Shown: in pieces, positions 24,797 through 32,922 of the stretch
Position numbering within the stretch: position 1 is the stretch's first letter
How the letters are laid out: each line of letters starts with the position of its first letter
Assembly (NCBI GenBank): GCA_945860565.1
Contig: CAMAQS010000014.1
Coordinates: 1 to 37,224, forward strand
Source: Chitinophaga pinensis
GTDB lineage: Bacteria > Bacteroidota > Bacteroidia > NS11-12g > UBA955
Length of the DNA: 37,224 nt
Direction: 5' to 3'
Notes under the pieces: generated by a model
The model's input: only the letters and a program-made list of their open reading frames with translations
Databases searched by the model: none
Told to the model about the DNA's origin: nothing
Made by a program: the position numbers and the translations under genes

Positions 24797-25099
24797 TTAT
24801 TTAAGTCGCTCGTTCAAGCTCTTACTTTCTTTTACCAGTTGTGCAAATTCTTTAGCGGGCTTAAAGCGCGCTACAAAATGTGCAGGTACAACCAAGGAAG
24901 TATTTCTTTTGATGTTACGGGCAACCTTTGTTTTTCTTTCTTTTAGTTCAAAAGTGCCAAAACCTCTTAAATAAATGTTATTTCCATTGATCATAGAATT
25001 TTTTACTACAACAAATAAGTTGTCAATAGTGTCCGCTATTGCAGCCTTTTCAAGACCAGTGCGCACGGCAATCTCGTTTACGATTTCAGACTTTGTCAT
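24797..25099 (-). CDS. HU/IHF-family histone-like DNA-binding protein
   Basis: A 100-residue nucleoid protein that dimerises and bends DNA. The family signature is visible: N-terminal helices MTKSEIVNEIAVRTGLEKA and DTIDNLFVVVKNSMINGN, then IYLRGFGTFELKERKTKVARN, and after a short arm VPAHFVARFKPAKEFAQLV. The DNA-intercalating arm is NIKRNTSLVV with a valine replacing the usual proline region (TGE-x-IxIP), a slight deviation. The C-terminus has an extra Lys/Glu/Ser tail of about 10 residues. HU is the first gene of the minus-strand operon leading to rng. Its start is 50 bp from the divergent mutY start, with a 10-bp inverted repeat between them. Confidence 0.95.
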   Translation of the reverse strand: MTKSEIVNEIAVRTGLEKAAIADTIDNLFVVVKNSMINGNNIYLRGFGTFELKERKTKVARNIKRNTSLVVPAHFVARFKPAKEFAQLVKESKSLNERLK

Positions 25100-25107
25100 G
25101 ATTCAGA

Positions 25108-25141
25108 GTGCAAAAAAACTAAATAAAGCCGTTTTTTGCAC
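25108..25141. repeat. Inverted repeat in the HU/mutY divergent promoter region
   Basis: GTGCAAAAAA (25108-25117) and TTTTTTGCAC (25132-25141) are perfectly complementary around a 14-nt spacer, almost centred in the 49 bp between the HU and mutY start codons. In each direction a TTTTTTGCAC box lies 7-9 nt before a start codon. It may be paired core promoters or an operator. No partner regulator is evident. Confidence 0.5.
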
Positions 25142-25148
25142 CATATTT

Positions 25149-26183
25149 ATGAAAAGAGTTATCCCAAAGTTATTGACGTGGTACCAAAATTCACATCGTG
25201 AACTGCCTTGGAGAGACACCCGGAACCCTTATTTTATATGGGTTTCCGAGATTATTTTGCAGCAAACTCGCGTAGATCAAGGGCTGAACTATTATTATCG
25301 TTTTGTTGAAAAATTTCCAACAATATCTAATTTAGCAGACGCTACTGAACAAGAAGTGTTGATAATTTGGCAAGGATTAGGCTATTATGCCCGTGCCCGT
25401 AACATGCAATTTGCGGCAAAACAGATTGTAAATGAATTTAATGGAGAATTTCCCAGTCACATAAAAGACATTTTGACACTCAAAGGGATAGGTGAATACA
25501 CTGCTGCGGCCATTGCCTCCTTTGCTTTTCAACAACCATTTCCCGCAATTGATGGCAATGTGAAAAGGGTAACAGCAAGGTTTTTTGGTATCAATGCCCC
25601 AATAAATACCAGAGCATTCTTCCAAAATGCACAGAATTTATTGGAAGAAGCAATACCAAATGATTGCCCCGATTTATTTAATCAAGCCATGATTGAACTT
25701 GGCGCACTTATCTGTTTGCCAACAAAACCCAAATGCGATATTTGTCCACTTGCCGAACTTTGTTTTGCTTTACATCACAATGAAATTGACTCTTTGCCTG
25801 TGGTAATCTCTAAAACCAAAGCAAAACAAGTGTTTTTGCATTTTTTTTCATTAGAAGTTTTAGATAGTATTGTGTTGCATAAACGTCCATCCAGCGGAAT
25901 TTGGGGTGGTTTGTATGAATTTCCATCTATTGAATCTGATTCAATCGACCTACCCGATTATTCTAGCTTTTTGTCGGATAAATTTGGAATTCCGAAAAGC
26001 AGTGCGCCATTAAAAATAAAAGAAGTTAAGCACCTTTTAACACACCAAAACATTCATGCTACCCTTTGGGAAATAAAGTTAAATCCAGCACATTTTATCA
26101 TCAATTCGTCGTTTTACTTGGTAAAAAAGAATGAATTGTTTAATTTTCCCATCCACAAGTTAATGCTTAAATTCGTTACTTGA
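25149..26183 (+). CDS. mutY: A/G-specific adenine glycosylase MutY
   Basis: MutY removes adenine mispaired with 8-oxoguanine. The track ORF starts at 24975 inside HU; the homology begins at MKRVIPKLLTWYQ, so the ATG at 25149 is chosen, giving 344 residues. Visible features are LPWRDTRNPYFIWVSEIILQQT with catalytic E34, the helix-hairpin-helix LKGIGEYTAAAIASFAF followed by D135 in PAIDGNVKR, and the [4Fe-4S] cysteines C189, C196, C199 and C205 in C-x6-C-x2-C-x5-C. A C-terminal NUDIX-like 8-oxoG recognition domain (about 225-344) includes SSGIWGGLYEFP and HLLTHQNIHATLWEI. It is the first gene of the plus-strand cluster with ssb, gldE and gldD, an order widely conserved in Bacteroidota. Confidence 0.96.
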   Translation: MKRVIPKLLTWYQNSHRELPWRDTRNPYFIWVSEIILQQTRVDQGLNYYYRFVEKFPTISNLADATEQEVLIIWQGLGYYARARNMQFAAKQIVNEFNGEFPSHIKDILTLKGIGEYTAAAIASFAFQQPFPAIDGNVKRVTARFFGINAPINTRAFFQNAQNLLEEAIPNDCPDLFNQAMIELGALICLPTKPKCDICPLAELCFALHHNEIDSLPVVISKTKAKQVFLHFFSLEVLDSIVLHKRPSSGIWGGLYEFPSIESDSIDLPDYSSFLSDKFGIPKSSAPLKIKEVKHLLTHQNIHATLWEIKLNPAHFIINSSFYLVKKNELFNFPIHKLMLKFVT

Positions 26184-26270
26184 TTGCACCTCAAACAAAC
26201 ATCCCCCAAAACAAAACAAACAACTTTGTTCTAAGGATTTGTTTAGTGCACTCTTGTAAAATGTAAATGT

Positions 26271-26642
26271 ATGATTAATAAAGTTATCCTTCTTGGCCGT
26301 TTGGGCAAAGATCCCATTATTCGCAAATTAGATGGCAACAGAATTGTGGCGAATTTTACTTTGGCCACAAATGAAACCTACCTAAAAGACGGACAAAAAA
26401 TGGAAAGCACCGAATGGCATAACCTCGAAATGTGGGATCAACAAGCCAGCGTCGCTGAGAAATACTTGAAAAAGGGTAGTCTTTTATATATTGAAGGAAA
26501 AATTCGTACCGATAAATATAAAGATGCCGACGGCGTTGAAAAACAATTGCGTAAAATTCGTGTATTGAGTTTTCAAATGTTAGACAATTTAGCTCAAGGC
26601 AAAGATGCTGAAACACATGAAACTAATAGAAGTGAAGTATAA
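26271..26642 (+). CDS. ssb: Single-stranded DNA-binding protein
   Basis: A 123-residue OB-fold SSB: MINKVILLGRLGKDP at the N-terminus, then VANFTLATNE, STEWHNLEMWDQQASVAEKYLKKG, YIEGKIRTDKY and IRVLSFQML, covering the whole DNA-binding domain. The C-terminus ends HETNRSEV and lacks the acidic tip (DDDIPF type) through which canonical SSB recruits repair and replication partners. That suggests either a second, specialised SSB paralogue or a lineage that uses a different tip. It lies 87 bp after mutY and 5 nt before gldE, so it is probably transcribed with gldE and gldD. Confidence 0.94.
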   Translation: MINKVILLGRLGKDPIIRKLDGNRIVANFTLATNETYLKDGQKMESTEWHNLEMWDQQASVAEKYLKKGSLLYIEGKIRTDKYKDADGVEKQLRKIRVLSFQMLDNLAQGKDAETHETNRSEV

Positions 26643-26647
26643 TTAAT

Positions 26648-27994
26648 ATGGACGCAGGCCCGCAACTAAACAACATAACTTTATTGGGGATTTTTAACCC
26701 AATTTCAGCAAGCGATATACCGATTATTATAGGGACTTCCATTTGGATGATTGTCTGTTTGCTTATCTCAGCAATATCGTCCGCAAGTGAAAATGCCTTT
26801 TTCTCACACAAAGAAAGTGATCTTGAAGAATTATCCGAGCGAAACTCTCGGACGGATGTAGCCATTCTTAAACTTTTGTCAAATCCCAAACGGTTATTGG
26901 CAACCTTATTGTTAATGAACAGTTTAATTAACATTGCCTTTATTATTAGTTCACTATTTTTATTCGATAAACTTCTAAATAGTGCTGACTTTCCTTTGGT
27001 AAAGTTATTGCTAGATACCGTTTTGGTGACTTTGGTTATCTTGATATTTGGTGAAGTTGTGCCAAAGGTTTATGCTACCCAAAACTACAAAAAAACAGCG
27101 CAAACACTCGTATTTGTCATTCGTTCATTTGTTTGGTTGTTGTGGCCATTTACCACCATCTTAGAAAAATTAGCCAATGTGTTAGAAAGGAAAACCAAAG
27201 TTACAGGACCAAATATAACCACTGAGGAACTTTCACAGGCAATTGAACTTACAGCAGATAAAGATGATGCAACCCAAGAAAAAGAAATTCTTAAGGGCAT
27301 TGTGAATATGTCAAATATTCAAGTTAAACAAATTATGCGCTCTCGAATGGATGTTATTGCGGTTCCCGTTAGTCAATCTTTTCATGAAATTTTAAAAATA
27401 ATTCGACATAACGGGTATTCTAGAATGCCTGTTTATAAAGAGACTTTGGATCAAGTTATTGGTGTTTTGAACGTAAAGTCTTTGTTACCTCACCTCCAAG
27501 AAAGCGACACATTCAACTGGCAAGCAGTGATTTATCCTCCCTATTTTGTGCCTGAGAATAAATCAATCGATGACCTTTTACATGAATTACAACAAAAACG
27601 ACTACACATGGCAATTGTTGTAGATGAATTTGGTGGTACATCAGGTTTGGTTACATTCGAAGATCTTCTTGAAGAAGTGTTTGGCGAACTCAATGACGAG
27701 TTTGATGACCATACCACCGATTTTTCCCAAATTGATGAACTGACATATATATTTGAGGGAAAAACATTGATTGTAGATTTCTTGCGTGAAATTGAATTGC
27801 CCCTGGACTACTTTGAAGACCTAGAATTAGAATCTGATACACTTGCAGGTTTGTTAACAGAGCAGTTGGCGAAAATTCCAAAACGTGGCGAGAAAATAAA
27901 AGTAATGGGAATTCAGTTTATTGTTGAAGCAGCCGATCCCAAAAAGGTGAAGAAGGTAAAAGTTATATTGCCACATAATGAAGAAGCTAACTAA
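26648..27994 (+). CDS. gldE: Gliding motility-associated protein GldE (CNNM/CorC-type membrane protein)
   Basis: A 448-residue inner-membrane protein with the HlyC/CorC layout. An N-terminal DUF21/CNNM transmembrane domain (residues about 18-160) contains TSIWMIVCLLISAISSASENAFFS and LVTLVILIFGEVVPKVYA. Two CBS domains follow (IMRSRMDVIAVPVSQ, YSRMPVYKETLDQVIGVLNVKSL, HMAIVVDEFGGTSGLVTFEDLLEEVFGEL), and a C-terminal CorC_HlyC domain has GLLTEQLAKIPKRGEKIKV. In this neighbourhood (mutY-ssb before it, gldD after it) the protein corresponds to GldE, reported to support GldD function in gliding and type IX secretion. Related CNNM proteins are implicated in magnesium transport, so ion binding is possible. 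The 3' end overlaps the gldD start by 17 nt, indicating translational coupling. Confidence 0.95.
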   Translation: MDAGPQLNNITLLGIFNPISASDIPIIIGTSIWMIVCLLISAISSASENAFFSHKESDLEELSERNSRTDVAILKLLSNPKRLLATLLLMNSLINIAFIISSLFLFDKLLNSADFPLVKLLLDTVLVTLVILIFGEVVPKVYATQNYKKTAQTLVFVIRSFVWLLWPFTTILEKLANVLERKTKVTGPNITTEELSQAIELTADKDDATQEKEILKGIVNMSNIQVKQIMRSRMDVIAVPVSQSFHEILKIIRHNGYSRMPVYKETLDQVIGVLNVKSLLPHLQESDTFNWQAVIYPPYFVPENKSIDDLLHELQQKRLHMAIVVDEFGGTSGLVTFEDLLEEVFGELNDEFDDHTTDFSQIDELTYIFEGKTLIVDFLREIELPLDYFEDLELESDTLAGLLTEQLAKIPKRGEKIKVMGIQFIVEAADPKKVKKVKVILPHNEEAN

Positions 27995-28565
27995 AATTAA
28001 TCTCTCTATTCTGAGTCTAATTCTCTTGATTTCTTGTAGTGGGGATGAGAATTACGTCCCCAAGCCACATGCATACCCGAGAATGATATTTCCGGTAAAA
28101 AAATATGCCCTTTTTCATCCTAAAAATTGTCCTTTTGAATTCAAACTGCCTACTTATTCACAGGTAAGAGAAGATGGACGCAGCCGAAAACTTTTTTGGT
28201 ATAATGTGGAATTTCCAACATATCAGGCCACGCTTCATTTAACGTATTATAAATTTAATGATTGGGCTGGATTTGATTCAATGGTAGCAGATACCCGCGC
28301 ATTGGTTAATAAACACCTTCAACGTGCTGAGGACATCCTAGAAGACCCAATTGAAAATTACAACCCAAATTTACATGGTGTGATGTTCCACATTCAAGGA
28401 AACACAGCCAGCAATCTGAACTTCTATGTCACCGATAGCCTTCAACATTTTGTTCGTGGCGCCTTATATTTTAACGAACAAACGGAAAATGACTCTATTT
28501 TACCCGTGTATCATTTTTTGCAAAAAGACGTAGAACAACTTCTTAAAACATTTAAATACAAGTAA
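27978..28565 (+). CDS. gldD: Gliding motility lipoprotein GldD
   Basis: A 195-residue lipoprotein required for gliding motility and T9SS function in Flavobacterium. The signal sequence ends ILLISC, giving C20 as the lipidated residue, followed by a short acidic SGDEN. Family-typical stretches are YVPKPHAYPRMIFPVKKYALF, KNCPFEFKLPTYSQV, FPTYQATLHLTYYKF and NLHGVMFHIQGNTASNLNFYVTDS. Length is the usual 185-200. It overlaps gldE by 17 nt, and the PorE-like gene begins 2 nt after its stop, so the three appear to be one translational unit. It is predicted to sit in the periplasmic leaflet of the inner or outer membrane. Confidence 0.95.
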   Translation: MKKLTKINLSILSLILLISCSGDENYVPKPHAYPRMIFPVKKYALFHPKNCPFEFKLPTYSQVREDGRSRKLFWYNVEFPTYQATLHLTYYKFNDWAGFDSMVADTRALVNKHLQRAEDILEDPIENYNPNLHGVMFHIQGNTASNLNFYVTDSLQHFVRGALYFNEQTENDSILPVYHFLQKDVEQLLKTFKYK

Positions 28566-28567
28566 TT

Positions 28568-30475
28568 GTGAGAATATATTTAAAATTAGTGCCCTTGGTT
28601 TTGGTGGTTTTTGCAAATTGTGCAACGGCACAAACCAAACCCAAATGTCAAAAATTGCAAGATGATGCCTACGGGGCATATCAAATTCAGGAATTTGAAA
28701 TAGCCTTAAAATTGGTAAAAAAGGCCATAAAATGTGATCCTAGTGTCTCAACAGCCTATTCATTGCAGGCCATTATTTACGAAACCATGAACGACAGCAA
28801 TAATGCCGTTACTGCATATCAAAAATGCATTGAAACAGACTCGTTATACCAAGCAAATTATTACTATTACGCCAATTATTTGTTTCGACTTAAACGCTAT
28901 AACGAAGCTCTCGTGGCTTTGGATGGATATCAGAAAGCCCCAAAAATTTCAGGATATAAAGCCAATCGAGATGCCGCGTCACAGGTTATGGCCGACAAAG
29001 CCACTCGATTAAAAGCCTCCATTGAGATGGCTGCAAAGTCTAACTTTGATGTTAGTGCCTTAAATATTTCTAATATGGGACCAATGATTAATTCATCTCA
29101 ACATGAATATTGGCCGGGCATGCCAATTAATGGACAGACATTCGTGTTTACGAGGTTGGTGAATAGTCAAGAAGATTTTTATTTTTCAAAAAAAGAAGGC
29201 GAAGAATGGCAAAAAGCAAAAGCCGCACCCGGAAATATAAACACACCAGAAAATGAAGGTACCACTTCCGTTTTTATGGGACCTGATGTTGAAATTTTGT
29301 ATTATACAGTTTGTAATCAAGGCGGATTTGGAAGCTGCGATTTGTTTCACAGCAAACTTGACAAGGGACGCTGGGGTGCGAAAATGAATTTAGGAGAAAC
29401 GATTAACTCTGCATCTTGGGATGCGCAACCTTCTGTTAGTGGGGATGGCAATTTACTCATATTTGCGAGTGCTAGACCAGGTGGTTATGGAGGTAAAGAT
29501 TTATGGATGGCTAGAAAGTACAATGGTGTTTGGACAAAACCCACAAATCTTGGTCCAACTATAAATACAAGTCTCGATGAAGAAGCACCTTTTTTACATT
29601 ACGATGGCAAGACCCTTTATTTTTCTAGTGTTGGACATGCTGGTTTTGGAAATCATGATTTGTTCATCTCGCGTTTAGATGAAAACGACAAATGGTCAAA
29701 GCCAGAAAATTTAGGAAATACAGTAAATACTGAATCTGATGATGTTGGATTTTATGTGGATGCCGTCGGGGAAAAAGCGTATTTCGCTTCTGGTAGAAAA
29801 GGTGGTTATGGGGGATTGGATATCTATTCTATGAGTTTGCCTGAAAAACTCAAACCACAACCAGTAAATTATTTACTTGGTAGAGTCTTGGATAAATCTA
29901 ACAATGCGCCCATTCGGGCTCAAGTGAGATTGGTTGATTTAACCACTCAAAAACTGGTTTATCAAGACAGTGTTTTTCAGTTTTTAATTCCAATTATTCC
30001 AGGTAAAAATTATGCATTACATTCCAGTTGTCAAGGTTATTTATTTGATTCCCGTAATTTTCAACCTACGAAATCTACTTTAGAAGAACCATTTGAGGTA
30101 AACGCACTTTTAGATAAAATAACAACGGATCAAACTGTAGTGCTCAACAATATATTTTTTGATATAGATAAATTTGATATTAAGTCTGAAAGTGAAACAG
30201 AATTGCAAACCGTATTGAAATTATTGCGTGTGAATCCAAACATGAAGATAGAAATTTCAGGGCACACAGACATTACTGGGTCAGAAGAACACAACAAAAC
30301 ACTCTCGGCAAATCGTGCCAATTCCATTAAATCATATTTAGAAACCAAGGGAATTTCAGCAACAAGGTTAACCTCAAAAGGTTATGGTTCTACCAAACCA
30401 AATGCCAGCAACGACACTGAAGAAGGCAGGGCATTAAACAGAAGAATAGAAATCAAAATACTTAAAATTAATTAA
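28568..30475 (+). CDS. PorE-like TPR / beta-propeller / CRD / OmpA outer membrane protein
   Basis: A 635-residue envelope protein starting at a GTG 2 nt after gldD. A signal peptide (LVPLVLVVFANCATA) is followed by TPRs at about 25-150 (DAYGAYQIQEFEIALKLVKKA, AYSLQAIIYETMNDSNNAVTAY). Residues about 165-430 are PD40/WD40-like blades with repeated SxDG/ARPGGYGGKDLW and SSGRKGGYGGLDIYSM motifs. About 445-520 is a carboxypeptidase-regulatory-like domain (LLGRVLDKSNNAPIRAQVRLVD), and about 530-635 an OmpA domain (IFFDIDKFDI, ISGHTDITGS, LSANRANSIKSYL, ALNRRIEI). This order matches PorE of the Porphyromonas T9SS, which binds peptidoglycan through its OmpA domain; many other Bacteroidota OmpA proteins share it, so PorE identity is an inference supported by the adjacent gldDE. 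Confidence 0.88.
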   Translation: MRIYLKLVPLVLVVFANCATAQTKPKCQKLQDDAYGAYQIQEFEIALKLVKKAIKCDPSVSTAYSLQAIIYETMNDSNNAVTAYQKCIETDSLYQANYYYYANYLFRLKRYNEALVALDGYQKAPKISGYKANRDAASQVMADKATRLKASIEMAAKSNFDVSALNISNMGPMINSSQHEYWPGMPINGQTFVFTRLVNSQEDFYFSKKEGEEWQKAKAAPGNINTPENEGTTSVFMGPDVEILYYTVCNQGGFGSCDLFHSKLDKGRWGAKMNLGETINSASWDAQPSVSGDGNLLIFASARPGGYGGKDLWMARKYNGVWTKPTNLGPTINTSLDEEAPFLHYDGKTLYFSSVGHAGFGNHDLFISRLDENDKWSKPENLGNTVNTESDDVGFYVDAVGEKAYFASGRKGGYGGLDIYSMSLPEKLKPQPVNYLLGRVLDKSNNAPIRAQVRLVDLTTQKLVYQDSVFQFLIPIIPGKNYALHSSCQGYLFDSRNFQPTKSTLEEPFEVNALLDKITTDQTVVLNNIFFDIDKFDIKSESETELQTVLKLLRVNPNMKIEISGHTDITGSEEHNKTLSANRANSIKSYLETKGISATRLTSKGYGSTKPNASNDTEEGRALNRRIEIKILKIN

Positions 30476-30501
30476 AATCCCAAATAAAAGCGACCAATCT
30501 C

Positions 30502-31224
30502 ATGGATAAACTGACAGAAAACGAGCGCAAAAGAATAGAAAAGGCATTTGCAAAAACCGAATGGCCTAGTATAGCAAGTACCATGAGTTGGGGTATTTTT
30601 AAAATCATGGCCGAATTTGTTGAGGGATATGATAAATTGGCCCGCATTGGACCCTGTGTTTCCATATTTGGTTCTGCCCGCACACAACCAGGGCACCCAC
30701 ATTACGAACTAGCGCAAAACACAGCGAAGCTTTTATCGCAAGCCGGTTGGGGAATCATTACTGGCGGAGGTCCTGGTATTATGGAGGCAGCAAATAAAGG
30801 CGCTAGGGAAGGGGGGTCGGCTTCTGTTGGATTAAATATCAATTTGCCTTTTGAAGCTACCAACAATCAATACCAAGACAATGATAAAAGACTCAATTTC
30901 GATTACTTTTTTGTGAGGAAACTGATGTTCCTAAAATATTCCCAAGGGATCATTGTTATGCCCGGTGGTGTAGGTACTTTAGATGAACTTTTTGAGGCAT
31001 TAACGTTAGTGCAAACAGACAAACGCGCAAAATTCCCCATTGTTTTGGTGGATAGTTCATTTTGGAATCCTCTTTTAGATTGGATAAAACTAACCCTTAT
31101 CCATCAAGAGCAATATGTGAGTCCCGAAGATTTAGAATTATTTACTGTTGTAGACAATGCAAATGAAGCCGTAGACGTGATTCTTAGTTTCTATGAAAAA
31201 TATTCAATGAAACCTAACTTTTAA
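30502..31224 (+). CDS. LOG-family (TIGR00730 Rossmann-fold) nucleoside-5'-monophosphate phosphoribohydrolase
   Basis: A 240-residue cytosolic protein of the LOG / lysine-decarboxylase-like family. The two signature loops are present: GGGPGIMEAANKGAREGG and MPGGVGTLDELFEALTLVQT, which form the substrate and catalytic site of enzymes that release the base from (cytokinin or purine) nucleoside 5'-monophosphates. A charged N-terminal extension of about 45 residues precedes the Rossmann core (GPCVSIFGSARTQPGHPHY). True lysine decarboxylase activity is not expected despite older annotations. It follows the PorE-like gene by 26 nt, probably as the last member of the mutY-to-LOG transcript, and converges on the phospholipase-like gene with 9 nt between stops. 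Confidence 0.93.
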   Translation: MDKLTENERKRIEKAFAKTEWPSIASTMSWGIFKIMAEFVEGYDKLARIGPCVSIFGSARTQPGHPHYELAQNTAKLLSQAGWGIITGGGPGIMEAANKGAREGGSASVGLNINLPFEATNNQYQDNDKRLNFDYFFVRKLMFLKYSQGIIVMPGGVGTLDELFEALTLVQTDKRAKFPIVLVDSSFWNPLLDWIKLTLIHQEQYVSPEDLELFTVVDNANEAVDVILSFYEKYSMKPNF

Positions 31225-31233
31225 TTGAATCTG

Positions 31234-32178
31234 TTAGTGATCACAATGTTCTAATTCAAATTGGGGCGATTGTGTAATGGGTTTTTCGTCGTTTAGAGAG
31301 TAGGGTAGATTTGGCTCACCCGCCAAAATCCATGCGGTATACCAGCAATTGGAAACCATTTTAATGGCAGAAATAAAGCGTTGTTCTACAACCGCATTTA
31401 GTCTTTTGTGATACATTGCAATAAATTCTTCACTGTATGTTTTTGAAATTATTTTGCCATTTTGCACGTATTGCTGCTGTTTTTGGATGTCGAGATTTTC
31501 CTTTACCCATTTTTCCGCTTCTAGTGTTAATGGTAAACAAGAATGACTTTCTTCAATAAACTTCCAAATACTATCAAGTGGAGATTCGAGATAATGAGGG
31601 CTTTCCATGCTGAATAAGATGGTGTCCATAAATAATTTTGGAACCAAAGTTTCCCAAAGGCCATGTATGCCTTTCTGATTGGTCAATTGGCCATTGTAAT
31701 TTTTAGTGGTGTGCAAAGGAACATGTGCATCGGCAACGTAATGCCCCAAATCCGCTGCAATTTTTAAAATCAACATTGTATCAGAAGCTTTAAAGGCATT
31801 TTTTAAATGGTGAATTTTAAAGAAAATATTCCAAGGCAATGAACCGAACTTCCGAATTTGATCGGCTGAATAATGGATGTTTAATGAGTCCCATCTTTGA
31901 GGGATACTGTCAATGGGCAAACAAAATTCGTGGTAATCTTCTAAATCAATGAAATGTTTGCCTGCTTCATTTGTGTCTATATAACGCCTTGAATCTGGAT
32001 CAGTCGCGTGATGGGTCAAAAAGTCGATGTGGTGTCTAAAGAAACCAAACATGGGCTCTGGCAACAATAAACAGGCCCGTCTATTAATTTGACGATGTGG
32101 CTCAAAACCCCAACTGATTAATCCCAGCGCTGCCAGAATTAAAACACTCATTTTAGGTATGTTTTTAAGTGACCACAT
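31234..32178 (-). CDS. P1-nuclease / zinc-dependent phospholipase C-like exported protein
   Basis: A protein of about 314 residues (ATG at 32178; the track's start at 32193 is a TTG that overlaps nothing conserved). A signal peptide or anchor spans residues 10-22 (MSVLILAALGLIS), so the mature N-terminus would be W23-G-F-E-P-H28, reminiscent of the N-terminal Trp metal ligand in S1/P1 nucleases and bacterial phospholipase C. Further zinc-ligand-rich segments are HFIDLEDYHEF, and ADLGHYVADAHVPLHTTKNY followed by GIHGLWE, the usual H-x-x-x-D-x-H plus H-x-x-x-E pattern. A secreted or periplasmic trinuclear zinc phosphodiesterase acting on phospholipids or nucleic acids is expected; which is not clear. 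It lies 15 nt after pdxJ, as the last gene of that operon. Confidence 0.85.
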   Translation of the reverse strand: MWSLKNIPKMSVLILAALGLISWGFEPHRQINRRACLLLPEPMFGFFRHHIDFLTHHATDPDSRRYIDTNEAGKHFIDLEDYHEFCLPIDSIPQRWDSLNIHYSADQIRKFGSLPWNIFFKIHHLKNAFKASDTMLILKIAADLGHYVADAHVPLHTTKNYNGQLTNQKGIHGLWETLVPKLFMDTILFSMESPHYLESPLDSIWKFIEESHSCLPLTLEAEKWVKENLDIQKQQQYVQNGKIISKTYSEEFIAMYHKRLNAVVEQRFISAIKMVSNCWYTAWILAGEPNLPYSLNDEKPITQSPQFELEHCDH

Positions 32179-32193
32179 TTTTAAGTTCCGCAA

Positions 32194-32922
32194 TTAATCT
32201 ATGGTCATTCTCGATAAATACATCTGTATGGTATTTTGTAAGCCATGATACAATGCATCACACACCAATGCATGTCCTATAGAAACCTCCAATAAATTCG
32301 GGATGTGTTTTGTGAAATAATGAATGTTATTTAAGTCTAAATCGTGGCCGGCATTTAATCCAATATCGCATTTTACAGCTTCTTCAGCGGTTTTTATATA
32401 TGGAAGGATGGCTTTTTCCGGCGATTCATCGTATTCTTTGGCGTACGATTCAGTGTATAATTCAATTCTGTCGGCTCCAGTCTTTTTTGCCCAAATTACC
32501 ATTTCGGGATTAGGCTCTAAAAATAAACTTACCCGGGCACCGCAAGTTTTAATTTCTGCAATAACCTCAATAAGGAAATACAAATGCCGTTTTGCATCCC
32601 AACCTGCATTTGAGGTAATGGCATCGGGCGGATCTGGAACTAAGGTAACTTGCTGTGGTTTCACTGCCAGAACCAATTCAATAAAATCTCTTGAAGGATA
32701 ACCTTCAATGTTAAACTCAGTACGCACGGATTTACTCAAATCTAGAACGTCCTGATATCGAATGTGTCTTTCATCCGGACGCGGATGCACAGTTATGCCT
32801 TCGGCACCAAACAATTCACAGTCTTTGGCAACCGCTAAAATGTTGGGATTGTTGCCACCACGGGCATTGCGAATGGTCGCAAATTTATTGATGTTTACGC
32901 TGAGATTGGTGTGACGTTTCAT
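32194..32922 (-). CDS. pdxJ: Pyridoxine 5'-phosphate synthase PdxJ
   Basis: A 242-residue TIM-barrel enzyme that condenses 1-deoxy-xylulose 5-phosphate with 3-amino-2-oxopropyl phosphate in the DXP-dependent vitamin B6 pathway. Conserved features are LSVNINKFATIRNARG at the N-terminus, the EGITVHPRPDERHI loop with substrate-binding His and Arg residues, CCG-less QVTLVPDPPDAITSNAGWD, RIELYTESYAKEYDES and the phosphate-binding ending DIGLNAGHDLDLNN plus SIGHALVCDALYHG. Length is the family's usual 235-245. Its ATG overlaps the stop of the helix-hairpin-helix gene (ATGA), so it is translationally coupled to it, an odd pairing of a vitamin enzyme with an outer-membrane protein gene. Confidence 0.97.
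   Translation of the reverse strand: MKRHTNLSVNINKFATIRNARGGNNPNILAVAKDCELFGAEGITVHPRPDERHIRYQDVLDLSKSVRTEFNIEGYPSRDFIELVLAVKPQQVTLVPDPPDAITSNAGWDAKRHLYFLIEVIAEIKTCGARVSLFLEPNPEMVIWAKKTGADRIELYTESYAKEYDESPEKAILPYIKTAEEAVKCDIGLNAGHDLDLNNIHYFTKHIPNLLEVSIGHALVCDALYHGLQNTIQMYLSRMTID

Noticed and set aside
24975-25148. N-terminal extension of the MutY ORF
   Set aside because: It overlaps HU on the opposite strand and precedes the family's normal N-terminus at 25149.
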